A stretch of DNA of 64,000 nucleotides from Alteromonas sp. KUL106 (GCF_009811415.1 NZ_BLIG01000044.1:1-64000), one strand, 5' to 3'; shown: positions 26,245 through 36,106, numbered from the stretch's first letter. Translations and numbers: made by a program. The notes: generated by a model from the letters alone, not told the origin.

Positions 26245-26781
26245 ATGCTTTCAGTTGCAGCGAGTGGGTTAACCCTTGCCACCATTGGGGTGCTCTATAA
26301 AAGTTGGCGCGCTCAAGCGTCAATCTATCTCTATTTAGGCCTAACGATAGGGTTAGTGTCAGTCGTGTGCTGGTCTTATTCACAGGGTTGGGAGTTCGGG
26401 GTTTTATATGCGCTGTGCATGCCTGCAATTCTTGTGTGGCCATTTATTGCCTTAAATCAAACGCATTTACCACATCCTAAGAACGTACCTCAGCCCAGAG
26501 AGCTTGATTTTTCGCGACGTACAGTATTGGCGAATGTAGCAAACTATTTTGTGGTTTTAGTTGGTTTATTGGTTGTAAGCGTATTCTTGACGTTAGGTAT
26601 TTGTGCATTACTTCCGTTCTCTATTGCTGGGAAATTGGCTACTACAACTGTGCTATTGCCAATATTGTGGGGCCTGATTGTTTACCACTATTTTGCCACT
26701 GCCCACAAATTCAAAGTGGTTGGTGCTTACGCAGTCTTGGCAGCGTTCAGCTTGCCAATACTTGTTTTCTTACCCATGTAG
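26245..26781 (+). CDS. Small multi-pass membrane protein in siderophore operon, unknown function
   Basis: A 178-aa protein with five or so hydrophobic helices and a cytoplasmic loop (HLPHPKNVPQPRELDFSRR) near the middle. I do not recognise the family. It starts 9 nt after the receptor stop with TAAGGA as ribosome binding site, and ends 10 nt before the PepSY gene, so it is co-translated with iron uptake genes. A role in reductive iron release or siderophore handling together with the PepSY protein is inference from position. Confidence 0.85.
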   Translation: MLSVAASGLTLATIGVLYKSWRAQASIYLYLGLTIGLVSVVCWSYSQGWEFGVLYALCMPAILVWPFIALNQTHLPHPKNVPQPRELDFSRRTVLANVANYFVVLVGLLVVSVFLTLGICALLPFSIAGKLATTTVLLPILWGLIVYHYFATAHKFKVVGAYAVLAAFSLPILVFLPM

Positions 26782-26791
26782 GTAAAGATCA

Positions 26792-28276
26792 ATGGATAAA
26801 GTTACGAAACAAAATGCATTAAATGCACATACTTGGGTTGGTGTTTTTTTAAGTGTATTGCTGTTCTTAGTTTGCCTTTCAGGAACGGTTGCTGTTTTTC
26901 ATTTAGAGTTTGAGAGATGGGAGCAGCCACATATTGAAGAGATGGAAAACGTGTCTCCGGACGTTATCGAAAAAGCGATGGACACTTTTCTTGCTGAGAA
27001 CAAACAAGAATCACATCATCTTTATGTGGTATTCCCTACATCAGATATTCCACGGTTAGTTGTTGAAAATGACCATGCTGCCTATTTCGCTGATAGCGAT
27101 GGTAATTTAATAGAAAAGGAAAGTGTCTCTTTTACGCAGATGCTCGTGGACCTGCATTTGTATTTAAACTTGCCCCATAGCTGGGGAATGATTTTAGTCA
27201 GTGCCTTAGGTGCCATTATTTGTACATTGGTTATCACCGGCATTATTGCCCATAAACGGATTGCGAGAGATGCATTTAAGTTGCGCAGAGGCGGAAATGG
27301 GCAGCAAGCACAGATTGATCTGCACAATCGCTTTGGTTTGTGGGCTGCGCCTTTTCACCTAGTCATAGGCATTACAGGCGCGTATTTTGGCATGGCGGGC
27401 ATTATTTTGGTCGTAGTCGCGTCTCTCAATTATGAGGGTGACCGAGATGCCGTTGTCGATCAGATATTCACACCCGATCCTGTATTGGCACCTCAACAAG
27501 GTAAACCGGCTATTGGCAAAGCCTTTGCCCAAATGGAATCGTTAGCACCTGAAAAGTCGCCTATTTTTTTGACGGTACACGAGGTGGGTGAGCCTGAGCA
27601 ATTTATTGAAATTTACGCCAAAGCGCCAAATAGAATGATTTACGCAGAAGGCTATCGTTTCGATACCGCGGGGAATTATATTGGTGATGCGGGTTATGAA
27701 GACGGTGAATGGGGCAAGCAACTGGTTTGGGCTATGTATAGGCTGCACTTTGGTGACTTTTCTGGCTTAACCAGTAAATGGTTCTATTTTGTGTTGGGTG
27801 TCATGCTAACAATGCTTTGTGTTTCTGGTATGGAGATTTGGCTGTCTAAAAAGGCGCATCCACCTTTAGCGAGCAGGCTTTGGTATGCCGTGGTGTGGGG
27901 CAGTGTAAGTGCGCTGGCTTTAACCGCAGTGGTTGACATGTTTTTTGCGGGTTCGCTCATCGCCGTTTTCTGGTGTTTGATGTTGCTTAATTTGGCTATC
28001 ACAGTGGCGGTTAAGTCACTCACAAAACCTGTATGGTTGCTCATATCTGGATTAAGTGTACTGGCCCTGTTAGTGACCTATGCTGCTGTGCACCAAGACG
28101 CCGCCCTTTCGGTTGCTTCACTACAGCTTAATATTCCCATGGCGGTTTATGTGATTTGGAGCTTTTATCGCGCCTTTTCGCTAATAAAACGCGAAAAAAC
28201 GTTTGGCTATCAAGATAAGGGCCATGTGAAAACCGCCATTGCTCAGCGCGTTCAGGGAAATAGCGTGAACGCATAA
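26792..28276 (+). CDS. PepSY-associated transmembrane protein, putative ferric-siderophore reductase
   Basis: A 494-aa inner-membrane protein of the PiuB/PepSY-TM family. An N-terminal helix (WVGVFLSVLLFLVCLSGTVAVF) precedes a periplasmic PepSY segment (about 40-120). A second helix pair carries conserved His residues (LHLYLNLPHSWG, HNRFGLWAAPFHL), followed by another PepSY stretch and a C-terminal helix bundle. Such proteins occur beside TonB receptors and are thought to reduce siderophore-bound Fe(III) in the periplasm, possibly with heme held by the histidines. Third gene of the Fur-linked operon. Confidence 0.9.
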   Translation: MDKVTKQNALNAHTWVGVFLSVLLFLVCLSGTVAVFHLEFERWEQPHIEEMENVSPDVIEKAMDTFLAENKQESHHLYVVFPTSDIPRLVVENDHAAYFADSDGNLIEKESVSFTQMLVDLHLYLNLPHSWGMILVSALGAIICTLVITGIIAHKRIARDAFKLRRGGNGQQAQIDLHNRFGLWAAPFHLVIGITGAYFGMAGIILVVVASLNYEGDRDAVVDQIFTPDPVLAPQQGKPAIGKAFAQMESLAPEKSPIFLTVHEVGEPEQFIEIYAKAPNRMIYAEGYRFDTAGNYIGDAGYEDGEWGKQLVWAMYRLHFGDFSGLTSKWFYFVLGVMLTMLCVSGMEIWLSKKAHPPLASRLWYAVVWGSVSALALTAVVDMFFAGSLIAVFWCLMLLNLAITVAVKSLTKPVWLLISGLSVLALLVTYAAVHQDAALSVASLQLNIPMAVYVIWSFYRAFSLIKREKTFGYQDKGHVKTAIAQRVQGNSVNA

Positions 28277-28310
28277 TTGCGTAGACGGCTAAGGGGCTAT
28301 TGTTCGTCCC

Positions 28311-28502
28311 TTAGCTACGCTTCTTTCTTTTCCATGTGCCGCCATAGCTATAGCCACTGTCTGCTTTTGCCCGTTCTTGGCACTGCTTACACACTATGCG
28401 CCAGCTGTCATCTTCACGTGCTCGAACGCGAAATTGCGTGTCAGCCTCAACACCGCAATTGTCACATGGTTTCGGAGGTCTTAGTCTACTTTTCTTACCC
28501 AC
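28311..28502 (-). CDS. Small CxxC zinc-ribbon protein
   Basis: A 63-aa conserved hypothetical protein. It has two CxxC pairs, in KPCDNCGVEAD and RIVCKQCQERA, which should hold one zinc, and strongly basic ends (MGKKSRLRPPK, GTWKRKKRS). Its size and charge suggest nucleic-acid or ribosome binding, but no function is known to me. It was preferred over a 135-aa frame on the opposite strand because of its conserved, charged composition. Confidence 0.75.
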   Translation of the reverse strand: MGKKSRLRPPKPCDNCGVEADTQFRVRAREDDSWRIVCKQCQERAKADSGYSYGGTWKRKKRS

Positions 28503-28609
28503 TTTGTAAACGTTCCTCTCTTTCTGTTATTGCCGCTTGCTCGCTAATTTTCCTAACCAGATACACCGTTTTTCTGCCGCAGCTCATTGATGCAAAATCA
28601 AATATAAAT

Positions 28610-29188
28610 CTAAATGCGTTTAGCGACAGCCACGGCAGCAGAAGAGCCTTTTTCCACGGCAATCCCCCACAATCTCATGACTAAAGAGGGCGGGTGCGTC
28701 ATTAATGATAACGCTTCATCCCTATGATGCTGCTCCTCTTCCTGACAGTGTTTAAATCGCGCTATGATGTTGCGTGGTGGAATAGGTAATGCCGACAGTG
28801 TTTTACATTGGCTGTCGTAATGCGCGTCAACGAACTGCTCCACGCGATAAATAGTATAGAAAAACCAATTCTGACCAAATAATCGTGGCAAAAATCCGGT
28901 AATGAACCCTGCGGCGATCCACAGTGGGAGAATAAAACTACCACGAAAGAGCGGCATTTCATTTTCAAAGATTGCCAGGTGCTGTCGCTCAGTTTTCAGG
29001 TGCTCTCGTGTAAAGCGCTTTATATCGTTATTGGTTGTAGTGATATAGAACAAGCTTGAAACAAATTCAGCAACTATTGCACCTCGATAGATCCAAACGG
29101 CACCTGTTTCACCCGCATGACTTGCACGTAACTCTTTATCTACCTGCTTAGCATAATTGGCTTCAAGTGATTTTGCATGAAATAGCAT
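28610..29188 (-). CDS. coq7: Coq7-type 5-demethoxyubiquinol hydroxylase
   Basis: A 192-aa di-iron monooxygenase of ubiquinone biosynthesis, converting demethoxyubiquinol to demethylubiquinol. The iron-binding motifs are Glu27 in ASHAGETGAV, E67-x-x-H70 in LKTERQHLAIFE, Glu in RVEQFVDAHYD and E-x-x-H in EEEQHHRDEA. I chose ATG at 29188, with TTGGAG 6 nt upstream; an in-frame ATG at 29245 adds 19 residues absent from the family. It replaces the flavoprotein UbiF used in E. coli. Confidence 0.94.
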   Translation of the reverse strand: MLFHAKSLEANYAKQVDKELRASHAGETGAVWIYRGAIVAEFVSSLFYITTTNNDIKRFTREHLKTERQHLAIFENEMPLFRGSFILPLWIAAGFITGFLPRLFGQNWFFYTIYRVEQFVDAHYDSQCKTLSALPIPPRNIIARFKHCQEEEQHHRDEALSLMTHPPSLVMRLWGIAVEKGSSAAVAVAKRI

Positions 29189-29411
29189 GGTGTACTCCAA
29201 CAGCGTTTTACTAAAAAACGCTGAAACAGAGTATATGGATGCCATCTAACGTATTTGTAATGCTTTATCCTCTGCGTAATTTAAGCTCGATATAGAACAC
29301 GCGTTATGCGCTGATTAATAGATCTCTATTAACAAACGAAAGCAGAGAAAGTCATGGTTGATTGCTATGGTAATCAAAAATGTTAAAGACGTTTACGTTT
29401 GGAGGGCACAC

Positions 29412-30491
29412 ATGAAGATGCTTTGGGTTTTACTGTTTTTGTCCGCGGCCTATTTACTGTTTTGGCCGGTACCCATTGACCCTGTAAGCTGGAAAGCGCC
29501 CATTAATAATGGATACCAGGGCCCCTTCGCTGAAAACACGGGTTTATCCGACCTTGTCTTAATAGATTTAAAAGGGGAAGAGGGGCCAGAGGATTTCGCG
29601 ATAAGCAAAGATGGAACCATTGCTACAGCCACACATTCTGGTGCTGTGCTACTGATGAAAAATGGTGGTACAACATTCACGCCATGGATTAATACTCACG
29701 GTCGCCCACTTGGCCTTGAGTATGACAATAACGGAAATCTACTCATCGCTGATGCCCATCGAGGGTTATTAATCGCAAACCCTAACGGCGAGTTAAAAGT
29801 GCTGATTGACGAAGTAGCGCGCACAGAAATCGTGTACGCCGATGACGTAGATGTGGCTAACAATGGCAAAGTGTACTTTACCGACGCGACCATGAAATTC
29901 GCGGCCAGAGAGTACGGCGGAACACTTCAGGCCAGTCTGCTTGAAATTTTAGAGCATAAGGGCAACGGCAGGCTTATTGAGTACGACCCCGCGCTTAAAA
30001 CCGGTAAAGTGTTATTAGATGGGATGGTGTTTGCTAACGGGGTAGCAATAAGCCATGACCAGCGGTCGGTGCTAGTGAACGAAACGGGAAAGTACCGCGT
30101 GTTGCGTTATTGGTTGGAAGGCCCCCGGCAGGGAAAAGTAGATGTGGTCATCGATAATTTACCTGGATTTCCTGACAATATCAGTCAGGCTGTAAATGGC
30201 GGCTATTACCTAGGCCTAGCTTCTCCGCGTTCGGCACCGGTTGATGCGCTATCTGAAAGACCTTTTGTTCGCAAAGTGGTACAGCGGCTGCCATCTTTTT
30301 TACGCCCACAAGCTACTGCTTATGGACACCTTGTAAAAATAAGTGAAGATGGAGAAGTACTTGAATCGTACCAAGATCCAAGCGGGGCTTACCCTTTTGT
30401 AACGGGAGCCTTAGAAACAGAGCGCGGTGTGTTTGTAAGTAGTTTAATAGCGCCTTCCGTAGGTGTTCTTATCTTTGATAAAACTCAGTAG
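29412..30491 (+). CDS. SMP-30/strictosidine-synthase-like beta-propeller protein
   Basis: A 359-aa protein with one N-terminal membrane anchor or signal (MLWVLLFLSAAYLLFWPVP) and a six-bladed beta-propeller. Visible blade motifs are EGPEDFAISKDGTIATATH, GRPLGLEYDNNGNLLIAD, YADDVDVANNGKVYFTDA, FANGVAISHDQRSVLVNET and PGFPDNIS. The family includes lactonases and arylesterases needing a divalent metal; the metal-site Glu, Asn and Asp are present in EGPED, FANGV and LPGFPDNI. The start is ATG 29412 with GGAGGG upstream, rather than a frame start 54 nt earlier. The substrate is unknown. Confidence 0.88.
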   Translation: MKMLWVLLFLSAAYLLFWPVPIDPVSWKAPINNGYQGPFAENTGLSDLVLIDLKGEEGPEDFAISKDGTIATATHSGAVLLMKNGGTTFTPWINTHGRPLGLEYDNNGNLLIADAHRGLLIANPNGELKVLIDEVARTEIVYADDVDVANNGKVYFTDATMKFAAREYGGTLQASLLEILEHKGNGRLIEYDPALKTGKVLLDGMVFANGVAISHDQRSVLVNETGKYRVLRYWLEGPRQGKVDVVIDNLPGFPDNISQAVNGGYYLGLASPRSAPVDALSERPFVRKVVQRLPSFLRPQATAYGHLVKISEDGEVLESYQDPSGAYPFVTGALETERGVFVSSLIAPSVGVLIFDKTQ

Positions 30492-30735
30492 GGTGGTGAC
30501 ATTGCTTGTACTGATATCGCTAGCACTTAAGTCGCTGGCTGGCACGGAGTAACAGAGGAAATGTGGTTAAATTTAGACAATATTTAAACTTTTTTTACGT
30601 AATCACACTTATAGATATAGGTAACTATCAACTATGCTAACGTACAGTAAAGTCATAGTGCGTAGAGTAAATTACAGTATAAATGTCGACACATTCTACT
30701 TTCAGGGTCAGTCGTGATTGAAGGACACATAAAAA

Positions 30736-32394
30736 ATGATGAAAGCGTATAGGTATTCTTCTGTTGCACTTGCGGTCACGATATTGCTTCTCACAGGGTG
30801 TGGAGGTAGTAGTGGTTCATCTGACCCTTCTCCCGTGATAACTACTCCGACGACACCAGCAACATCTGCTCCTGAGTGGGAGGCCGGTGTTTATGAGCCA
30901 CAATCCCAGTTCATCGCAAAGTGTGAAACACCAAGAAGCGGTATAGACCCTTTTACTGGAGACCCCTATCCAGACACCCAAGGCACGGCAATGGATGAAA
31001 AGCTTTGGCTGCGTTCTTGGACTAACGATACCTACCTTTGGTACGACGAAGTAGATGATAACGACCCTGAGAGTTTTTCAGTATTGGCATACTTCGACCA
31101 GCTAAAAACCAATGAACTAACGCCAAGCGGCACGCCCAAAGATAATTTCCACTTTTCACAAGATACCGCTGACTATAATGAGCTATCTCAGTCCGGCATA
31201 TCATCGGGCTTCGGGTTGAGTTGGGAATTCGGCTCAACCACGGTACCAAGAGAGCTTATTGTCCGATTTACAGAGCCTGGCTCACCTGCCGCGTTAGCGA
31301 ACGTACCTCGCGGCGCAAAAGTCGTAGGCATTAACGGCGTTGATTTTGTTAATGACAACACCCAGCAAGGTGTTGATACCATCAACGACGGCCTTTTTCC
31401 CGATGATGCCGGAACCACCACAAACTTTAGGTTCGAACTAATTGACGGTACCACACTGTCCGTTGATATAACCTCAGATGATATCAGTGTAAGGCCCGTG
31501 CAAAACGTTAAGGTGCTAGATACCGAAAACGGTAAAGCGGGGTACTTTCAATTCAATTCGTTTATCGTTACCGCGCAAGAGGACTTGATTGACGCGTTCG
31601 ATAGGTTTGTCGAGGAAAACGTGACAGAGTTATTCATGGATTTGCGGTACAACGGAGGTGGTCGTCTGGCGTTAGCGTCACAGCTTTCCTACATGGTAGC
31701 AGGCCCAAATCAAACGAATAATGCCATCTTCGAAACCTTGCGTTTTAACGACAAAAGCCCAACAACTAACCCGGTAACGGGGGAGACGATTCGCCCTACG
31801 CCGTTTTACAGTAACGTTATCGACTATAACGCGGGTTTGCTTACCGACACGTTACTGCCGAGCCTGTCGCTGACTCGCGTCTATGTCATTTCAACTGACG
31901 CAACGTGTTCGGCAAGTGAAGCGGTGATGAATGCGCTTCGCGGCATTGACGTAGAGGTGGTACAAATTGGCTCTACAACGTGCGGTAAATCCTATGGATT
32001 TTATCCTACAGACAACTGCGGTGAGACCTATTTCACTATTCAGTTTCAAGGGGTTAATAATAAAGGGTTTGGCGACTATGCAGATGGTTTTATGCCAACC
32101 ACCACACCTAATTTTGATTTTGAACTACCAGGGTGTGAGGTTGAAGATGACTTTACAGCAAGCTTGGGCGACGTAAACGAAGGTATGCTGTCTGCCGCAT
32201 TGGAATATGCAGCAACAGGTTCATGTCCTGTCATGGTGTCGGGTAACGGCACGGCACAGCTGAATGCGCTGCGCAGTAATCAAAATGCGATAACCGGTGA
32301 AAAGCTTATACCTATCGACACGCCTGACACGCGCAGGGATAACTTTGTCTTACACAATAAAATTAATCAGCCGATTATTCAGGAAGAAAAATAA
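30736..32394 (+). CDS. S41-family peptidase lipoprotein
   Basis: A 552-aa predicted lipoprotein; the lipobox LLTGCGG puts the lipidated Cys at residue 22, and a Ser/Pro/Thr-rich linker follows. A PDZ-like domain covers about 170-240 (ISSGFGLSW, GSPAALANVPRGAKVVGINGVD). The tail-protease domain has the Ser-Lys dyad at Ser392 (ATCSASEAV) and Lys418 (TTCGKSYGF). It is related to CtpA-type proteases and should act in the periplasm or at the cell surface on unfolded or C-terminally tagged substrates. It overlaps the next gene by 1 nt. Confidence 0.92.
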   Translation: MMKAYRYSSVALAVTILLLTGCGGSSGSSDPSPVITTPTTPATSAPEWEAGVYEPQSQFIAKCETPRSGIDPFTGDPYPDTQGTAMDEKLWLRSWTNDTYLWYDEVDDNDPESFSVLAYFDQLKTNELTPSGTPKDNFHFSQDTADYNELSQSGISSGFGLSWEFGSTTVPRELIVRFTEPGSPAALANVPRGAKVVGINGVDFVNDNTQQGVDTINDGLFPDDAGTTTNFRFELIDGTTLSVDITSDDISVRPVQNVKVLDTENGKAGYFQFNSFIVTAQEDLIDAFDRFVEENVTELFMDLRYNGGGRLALASQLSYMVAGPNQTNNAIFETLRFNDKSPTTNPVTGETIRPTPFYSNVIDYNAGLLTDTLLPSLSLTRVYVISTDATCSASEAVMNALRGIDVEVVQIGSTTCGKSYGFYPTDNCGETYFTIQFQGVNNKGFGDYADGFMPTTTPNFDFELPGCEVEDDFTASLGDVNEGMLSAALEYAATGSCPVMVSGNGTAQLNALRSNQNAITGEKLIPIDTPDTRRDNFVLHNKINQPIIQEEK

Positions 32395-32822
32395 TGTTCC
32401 TGGTAAGCAAAATAGAGGAGCGGTTTACCGCGCTTGTCGCTATTGTTTTCATTTCGGCCTCTCTTTTATCGGTAGCGAGTTGTGCCACTAGCGGTAAGGT
32501 TCGGCTGCAAAAGGCGTTAGCAACGTCTATCAACGACAACGAAAAGCAAATTATTGAAGATACAATCAGTGATTGGTTTGGTGGTATACAAATCACTGTT
32601 GCTGCTAATGTGTTTAGCGAAGATTCGAGCATGACGATTGAACGGAGAGCAAACCTGGACAGCAGGGGGTTACCTATTGAAGGAAGGCATGATAACCCTT
32701 TGTATAGCTTCACGCTGCTTAGTAACGGGGAACAGTGCCTGCTGAGAAACGATCAGACCGATGAGTTAGCCGAGCTTGGGAATGTTAAGTGTTATGTCAC
32801 GCCAATCCGCACAGGTAATTAG
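32394..32822 (+). CDS. Small lipoprotein coupled to S41 peptidase, unknown function
   Basis: A 142-aa protein whose ATG overlaps the peptidase stop (TAATG), so it is translationally coupled. Hydrophobic residues 12-29 end in SVASC, a plausible lipobox. The mature part is polar with two Cys near the end (EQCLLRN, NVKCYVT) that could form a disulfide. I do not recognise a family. A role as partner or regulator of the peptidase is inference from coupling. Confidence 0.8.
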   Translation: MFLVSKIEERFTALVAIVFISASLLSVASCATSGKVRLQKALATSINDNEKQIIEDTISDWFGGIQITVAANVFSEDSSMTIERRANLDSRGLPIEGRHDNPLYSFTLLSNGEQCLLRNDQTDELAELGNVKCYVTPIRTGN

Positions 32823-32910
32823 CCTAATGCTGCAGGCAAATAATGGTCTGCGAGGGGTAGATTTTTTGTAAAGAAGCGAAAGGCAATAAACAGTGACTCA
32901 AACTATGAAA

Positions 32911-32947
32911 AAACGCCCGATGTTTTATACATCGAGCGTTTCTTTTT
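32911..32947. terminator. Terminator between convergent lipoprotein gene and ygiQ
   Basis: AACGC-c-CGAT / ATCG-a-GCGTT stem with T-rich tail on the plus strand and A-rich start for the minus strand. Confidence 0.8.
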
Positions 32948-32964
32948 TTAACGCTTGTGCGCAT

Positions 32965-35289
32965 TTATCGCTTGTGAGTATTTGGCTGTTTTTGCGAGCG
33001 GTTACGGTTTTTGCCACTGCCATTACTTGCCTTAGGTGAGTTCGCGCCGTTTTTATGTGAGCCACTCGCCCGCTCTTGGGTGTTGCCAGTTGAGTTCGGT
33101 CGGTTCTTGCTTCCAGCGTTACCGCCTCTAGCTTTGCTATTCTTACCCTGAAACGAAGGAGGAAGCCCAGTATGTTTGGTCAGCGCGCGCTCACCGCGAC
33201 GGCCTTTTTGCGCTTTCTGGCGCTTCTCATCTGCCGTTTCTGGCGGCACGAGGTGCTGAGGACCGCGGCCAATTAAGTCTTCGCGACCCATACGCTTGAG
33301 GGCCTCGCGAATTTGAGCAAAGTTTTTCGGATCGTGATAACGCAGCATCGCCTTGTGCAGTCTGCGATGAATCTCGCCTTTAGCCGACGGCACATCTTCA
33401 CTGTCTTTGGTTACCTTACGAAGTGAATTTATCTCGGTGTGGTACATGGTTGTCGCCGTTGCCATTGGCGACGGATAGAAGTTCTGTACCTGGTCGAGCT
33501 TAAATTTGTTTTCTTTAAGCCAAATCGCAAGGCTTAACATGTCTTCGTCGGTGGTACCCGGGTGCGACGCAATGAAGTAAGGAATTAGGTACTGCTTTTT
33601 ACCTGCTTCTTGTGAGTATTTATCAAAAAGCTCTTTGAAGCGGTAGTAACTGCCCATACCTGGTTTCATCATTTTTGAAAGCGGGCCGTCTTCGGTGTGC
33701 TCTGGAGCGATCTTTAAGTAGCCGCCCACGTGGTGAAGGGCCAGTTCTTTCACGTATTCTGGGTCTTCTACTGCTAGGTCGTAACGCACGCCTGACGCAA
33801 TCAAAATCTTTTTAATTCCAGGCAATTCACGAGCACGGCGGTATAAATCAATAGTTGGCTTATGGTCCGTATCCATGTGCGCACAAATGCTAGGGTACAC
33901 GCAAGAGGGGCGACGACAGGTGGCTTCCGCTTTCGGGCTCTTACAACGCAGGCGATACATGTTTGCCGTCGGGCCGCCTAAGTCTGAAATCACGCCGGTA
34001 AAGCCCGGTACGGTATCGCGTATTTGCTCAATTTCTCGAATAATAGAGTCTTCAGAACGGCTTTGGATAATACGCCCTTCGTGTTCGGTAATAGAGCAGA
34101 ACGTGCAGCCGCCATAGCACCCGCGCATAATATTAATACTAAAGCGGATCATGTCGTAAGCAGGGATTTTGGCGTCGCCATAGACAGGGTGAGGTACACG
34201 CTGATAAGGCAAGTCAAATACCGCGTCCATTTCTTCTGTTTCAAGCGGCATGGCCGGTGGATTAATCCAAATGTGCCTGTCGCCGTGGCGCTGCATCAAC
34301 GCGCGCGCACAACCTGGGTTGGTTTCTTGGTGCAAAATGCGCGACGTATGGGCGTACAACACCTTGTTGTCTTTTACTGTTTCATATGCGGGAAGTTTGA
34401 CGTACACGTTTTCCCAAGGTTTACGCTTTTCTTTTTCTTTCTGAGCAGGCTGAATAACTATGGGCGCAGCTTCTGGCGCCTCACTGCTTTTGGTGTCTTT
34501 ATCCTGTGAGTCGCACTCTGGCTCCATTTGATAAGGACTTGGGATGGCGTCAATCTTGCCTGGTCTGTCGAGTGACGTGGAGTCGACGCCTTGCCATTCG
34601 GGCAAGGCTTCTTTAACGATAATGGCGGTGCCGCGAATATCGCGCAAGTCAGCAATATCTTCACCTGCCGCTAGGCGATGGGTTACTTCAACAAGAGGAC
34701 GTTCGGCGTTACCGAAAAAGAGCATATCCGCTTTAGAGTCGAACAATACTGAGCGGCGTACTTTTTCACTCCAATAGTCATAGTGCGCAATACGACGCAA
34801 GCTGGCTTCTATGCCACCAATAATAACAGGCACGCCTTTAAATGCTTCACGACAGCGCTGCGAATACACGGTAACCGCACGATCAGGGCGCTTACCACCC
34901 ACATTACCTGGCGTGTAGGCGTCGTCGTGACGAAGCTTTTTGTCAGACGTGTAGCGGTTAATCATGGAGTCCATGTTGCCGGCGGTTACGCCAAAATACA
35001 GGTTGGGTTTACCCAACTTCATGAAATCTTCTTTACTGGTCCAGTCTGGCTGAGAAATAATGCCAACACGAAAGCCATGAGCTTCTAGCACACGGCCAAT
35101 GACTGCCATACCAAAACTTGGGTGATCCACATATGCATCGCCTGTTACCAAAATAACATCACAGCTGTCCCAGCCAAGGGCATCCATTTCTTCCTTCGAC
35201 ATAGGTAGAAACGGTGCAGTACCCAAACAGTGTGGCCAATATTTAGGGTAAGAAAACAGACCGCGATCGGCCTTAATGGTGGCTTGCAT
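32965..35289 (-). CDS. ygiQ: YgiQ-family radical SAM protein
   Basis: A 774-aa protein of unknown reaction that I recognise by its long, near-identical match to E. coli YgiQ (PFLPMSKEEMDALGWDSCD, VTGDAYVDHPSFGMAVIGR). The N-terminal domain is B12-binding-like. The radical SAM core carries the cluster motif C391-x3-C395-x2-C398 (CYGGCTFC), followed by an extra Cys-rich segment (LRCKSPKAEATCRRPSC). The C-terminal 100 residues are basic, Gly/Asn/Ser-rich and disordered. The start is ATG 35289; a GTG three codons upstream is also possible. Confidence 0.94.
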   Translation of the reverse strand: MQATIKADRGLFSYPKYWPHCLGTAPFLPMSKEEMDALGWDSCDVILVTGDAYVDHPSFGMAVIGRVLEAHGFRVGIISQPDWTSKEDFMKLGKPNLYFGVTAGNMDSMINRYTSDKKLRHDDAYTPGNVGGKRPDRAVTVYSQRCREAFKGVPVIIGGIEASLRRIAHYDYWSEKVRRSVLFDSKADMLFFGNAERPLVEVTHRLAAGEDIADLRDIRGTAIIVKEALPEWQGVDSTSLDRPGKIDAIPSPYQMEPECDSQDKDTKSSEAPEAAPIVIQPAQKEKEKRKPWENVYVKLPAYETVKDNKVLYAHTSRILHQETNPGCARALMQRHGDRHIWINPPAMPLETEEMDAVFDLPYQRVPHPVYGDAKIPAYDMIRFSINIMRGCYGGCTFCSITEHEGRIIQSRSEDSIIREIEQIRDTVPGFTGVISDLGGPTANMYRLRCKSPKAEATCRRPSCVYPSICAHMDTDHKPTIDLYRRARELPGIKKILIASGVRYDLAVEDPEYVKELALHHVGGYLKIAPEHTEDGPLSKMMKPGMGSYYRFKELFDKYSQEAGKKQYLIPYFIASHPGTTDEDMLSLAIWLKENKFKLDQVQNFYPSPMATATTMYHTEINSLRKVTKDSEDVPSAKGEIHRRLHKAMLRYHDPKNFAQIREALKRMGREDLIGRGPQHLVPPETADEKRQKAQKGRRGERALTKHTGLPPSFQGKNSKARGGNAGSKNRPNSTGNTQERASGSHKNGANSPKASNGSGKNRNRSQKQPNTHKR

Positions 35290-35515
35290 AGTAATCACAT
35301 CTAGATAAATCAGGGAGTGGCTGAACTTAAATTAGGCAGAAGCTCAGAATTAGACCGTGATTATAGCAGTGTTGGCCAAGCTAAGGTATAGCACTGTCAT
35401 TAAATTAAAGCGCTTTGTATACTAGGGCGTGTTAGTTAAAAAGCTGAAATACAGCGTATGTTTGTTTATGTACGCTTTAGTCAGTGTGCAAAAAATTAAG
35501 AGAATGAATAAAAAT

Positions 35516-35980
35516 ATGGCGTATTGGCTATTTAAAACAGAACCTGACGCATTTTCTATAGACGATTTGGCAAACCGCCCAGAACAAACTGAACCGTGGG
35601 ATGGCGTCAGAAATTACCAAGCGCGTAACTTTTTACGAGACGGCGCGAAAGTGGGAGACAAGGTATTTATTTACCACTCTAGCTGCAAGGTAGTAGGCAT
35701 TGCAGGTGTTGCCGAAGTGGTAAAAGACGGCTACCCAGACACGACACAGTTTAACACTGAATCGAAATACTACGACCCTAAATCCAGCCCGGAAAACCCC
35801 CGTTGGTATCGCGTCGATGTAAAATTTGTTGAGAAGTTTTCCAGCGTACTGCCATTGTCTGTGATTAAAGAAATGGACGGCATTACAGCGCTGCCTTTGG
35901 TCAAGAAGGGCGGAAGATTGTCAATTATGCCTGTTGACGAGGTCGAATGGCAGCAGCTTTATGCTGCTGCCAAGCGATAA
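35516..35980 (+). CDS. EVE-domain protein
   Basis: A 154-aa single-domain protein of the EVE/THYN1 family (PUA-like fold). It begins MAYWLFKTEPDAFSIDDL and holds WDGVRNYQARNFLRD, KVFIYHSSC and VGIAGVAEV. EVE domains flip out and bind modified bases in DNA or RNA. I use ATG 35516, where the family similarity starts; upstream in-frame starts at 35429 and 35504 add sequence without similarity. No modification enzyme is adjacent. Confidence 0.92.
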   Translation: MAYWLFKTEPDAFSIDDLANRPEQTEPWDGVRNYQARNFLRDGAKVGDKVFIYHSSCKVVGIAGVAEVVKDGYPDTTQFNTESKYYDPKSSPENPRWYRVDVKFVEKFSSVLPLSVIKEMDGITALPLVKKGGRLSIMPVDEVEWQQLYAAAKR

Positions 35981-36106
35981 GCTAAATACGGAAGCGCGCA
36001 GACTGTATCAATGTGATACCTCGATAGCGATAAATATGAGGGCTGTGGCTGCGTGCCAACCTTCTAACAGGCAATTTATCTAGCGCATCTGTCAACCAAA
36101 TCATCG

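Noticed and set aside
28277..28684. 135-codon plus-strand frame between the PepSY gene and coq7
   Set aside because: It lies opposite the zinc-ribbon and coq7 genes, which have recognisable motifs; its translation is Cys/Ser/Leu-rich without a pattern.
34024..34509. 161-codon plus-strand frame
   Set aside because: Antisense shadow of ygiQ, whose radical SAM motif is on the minus strand here.
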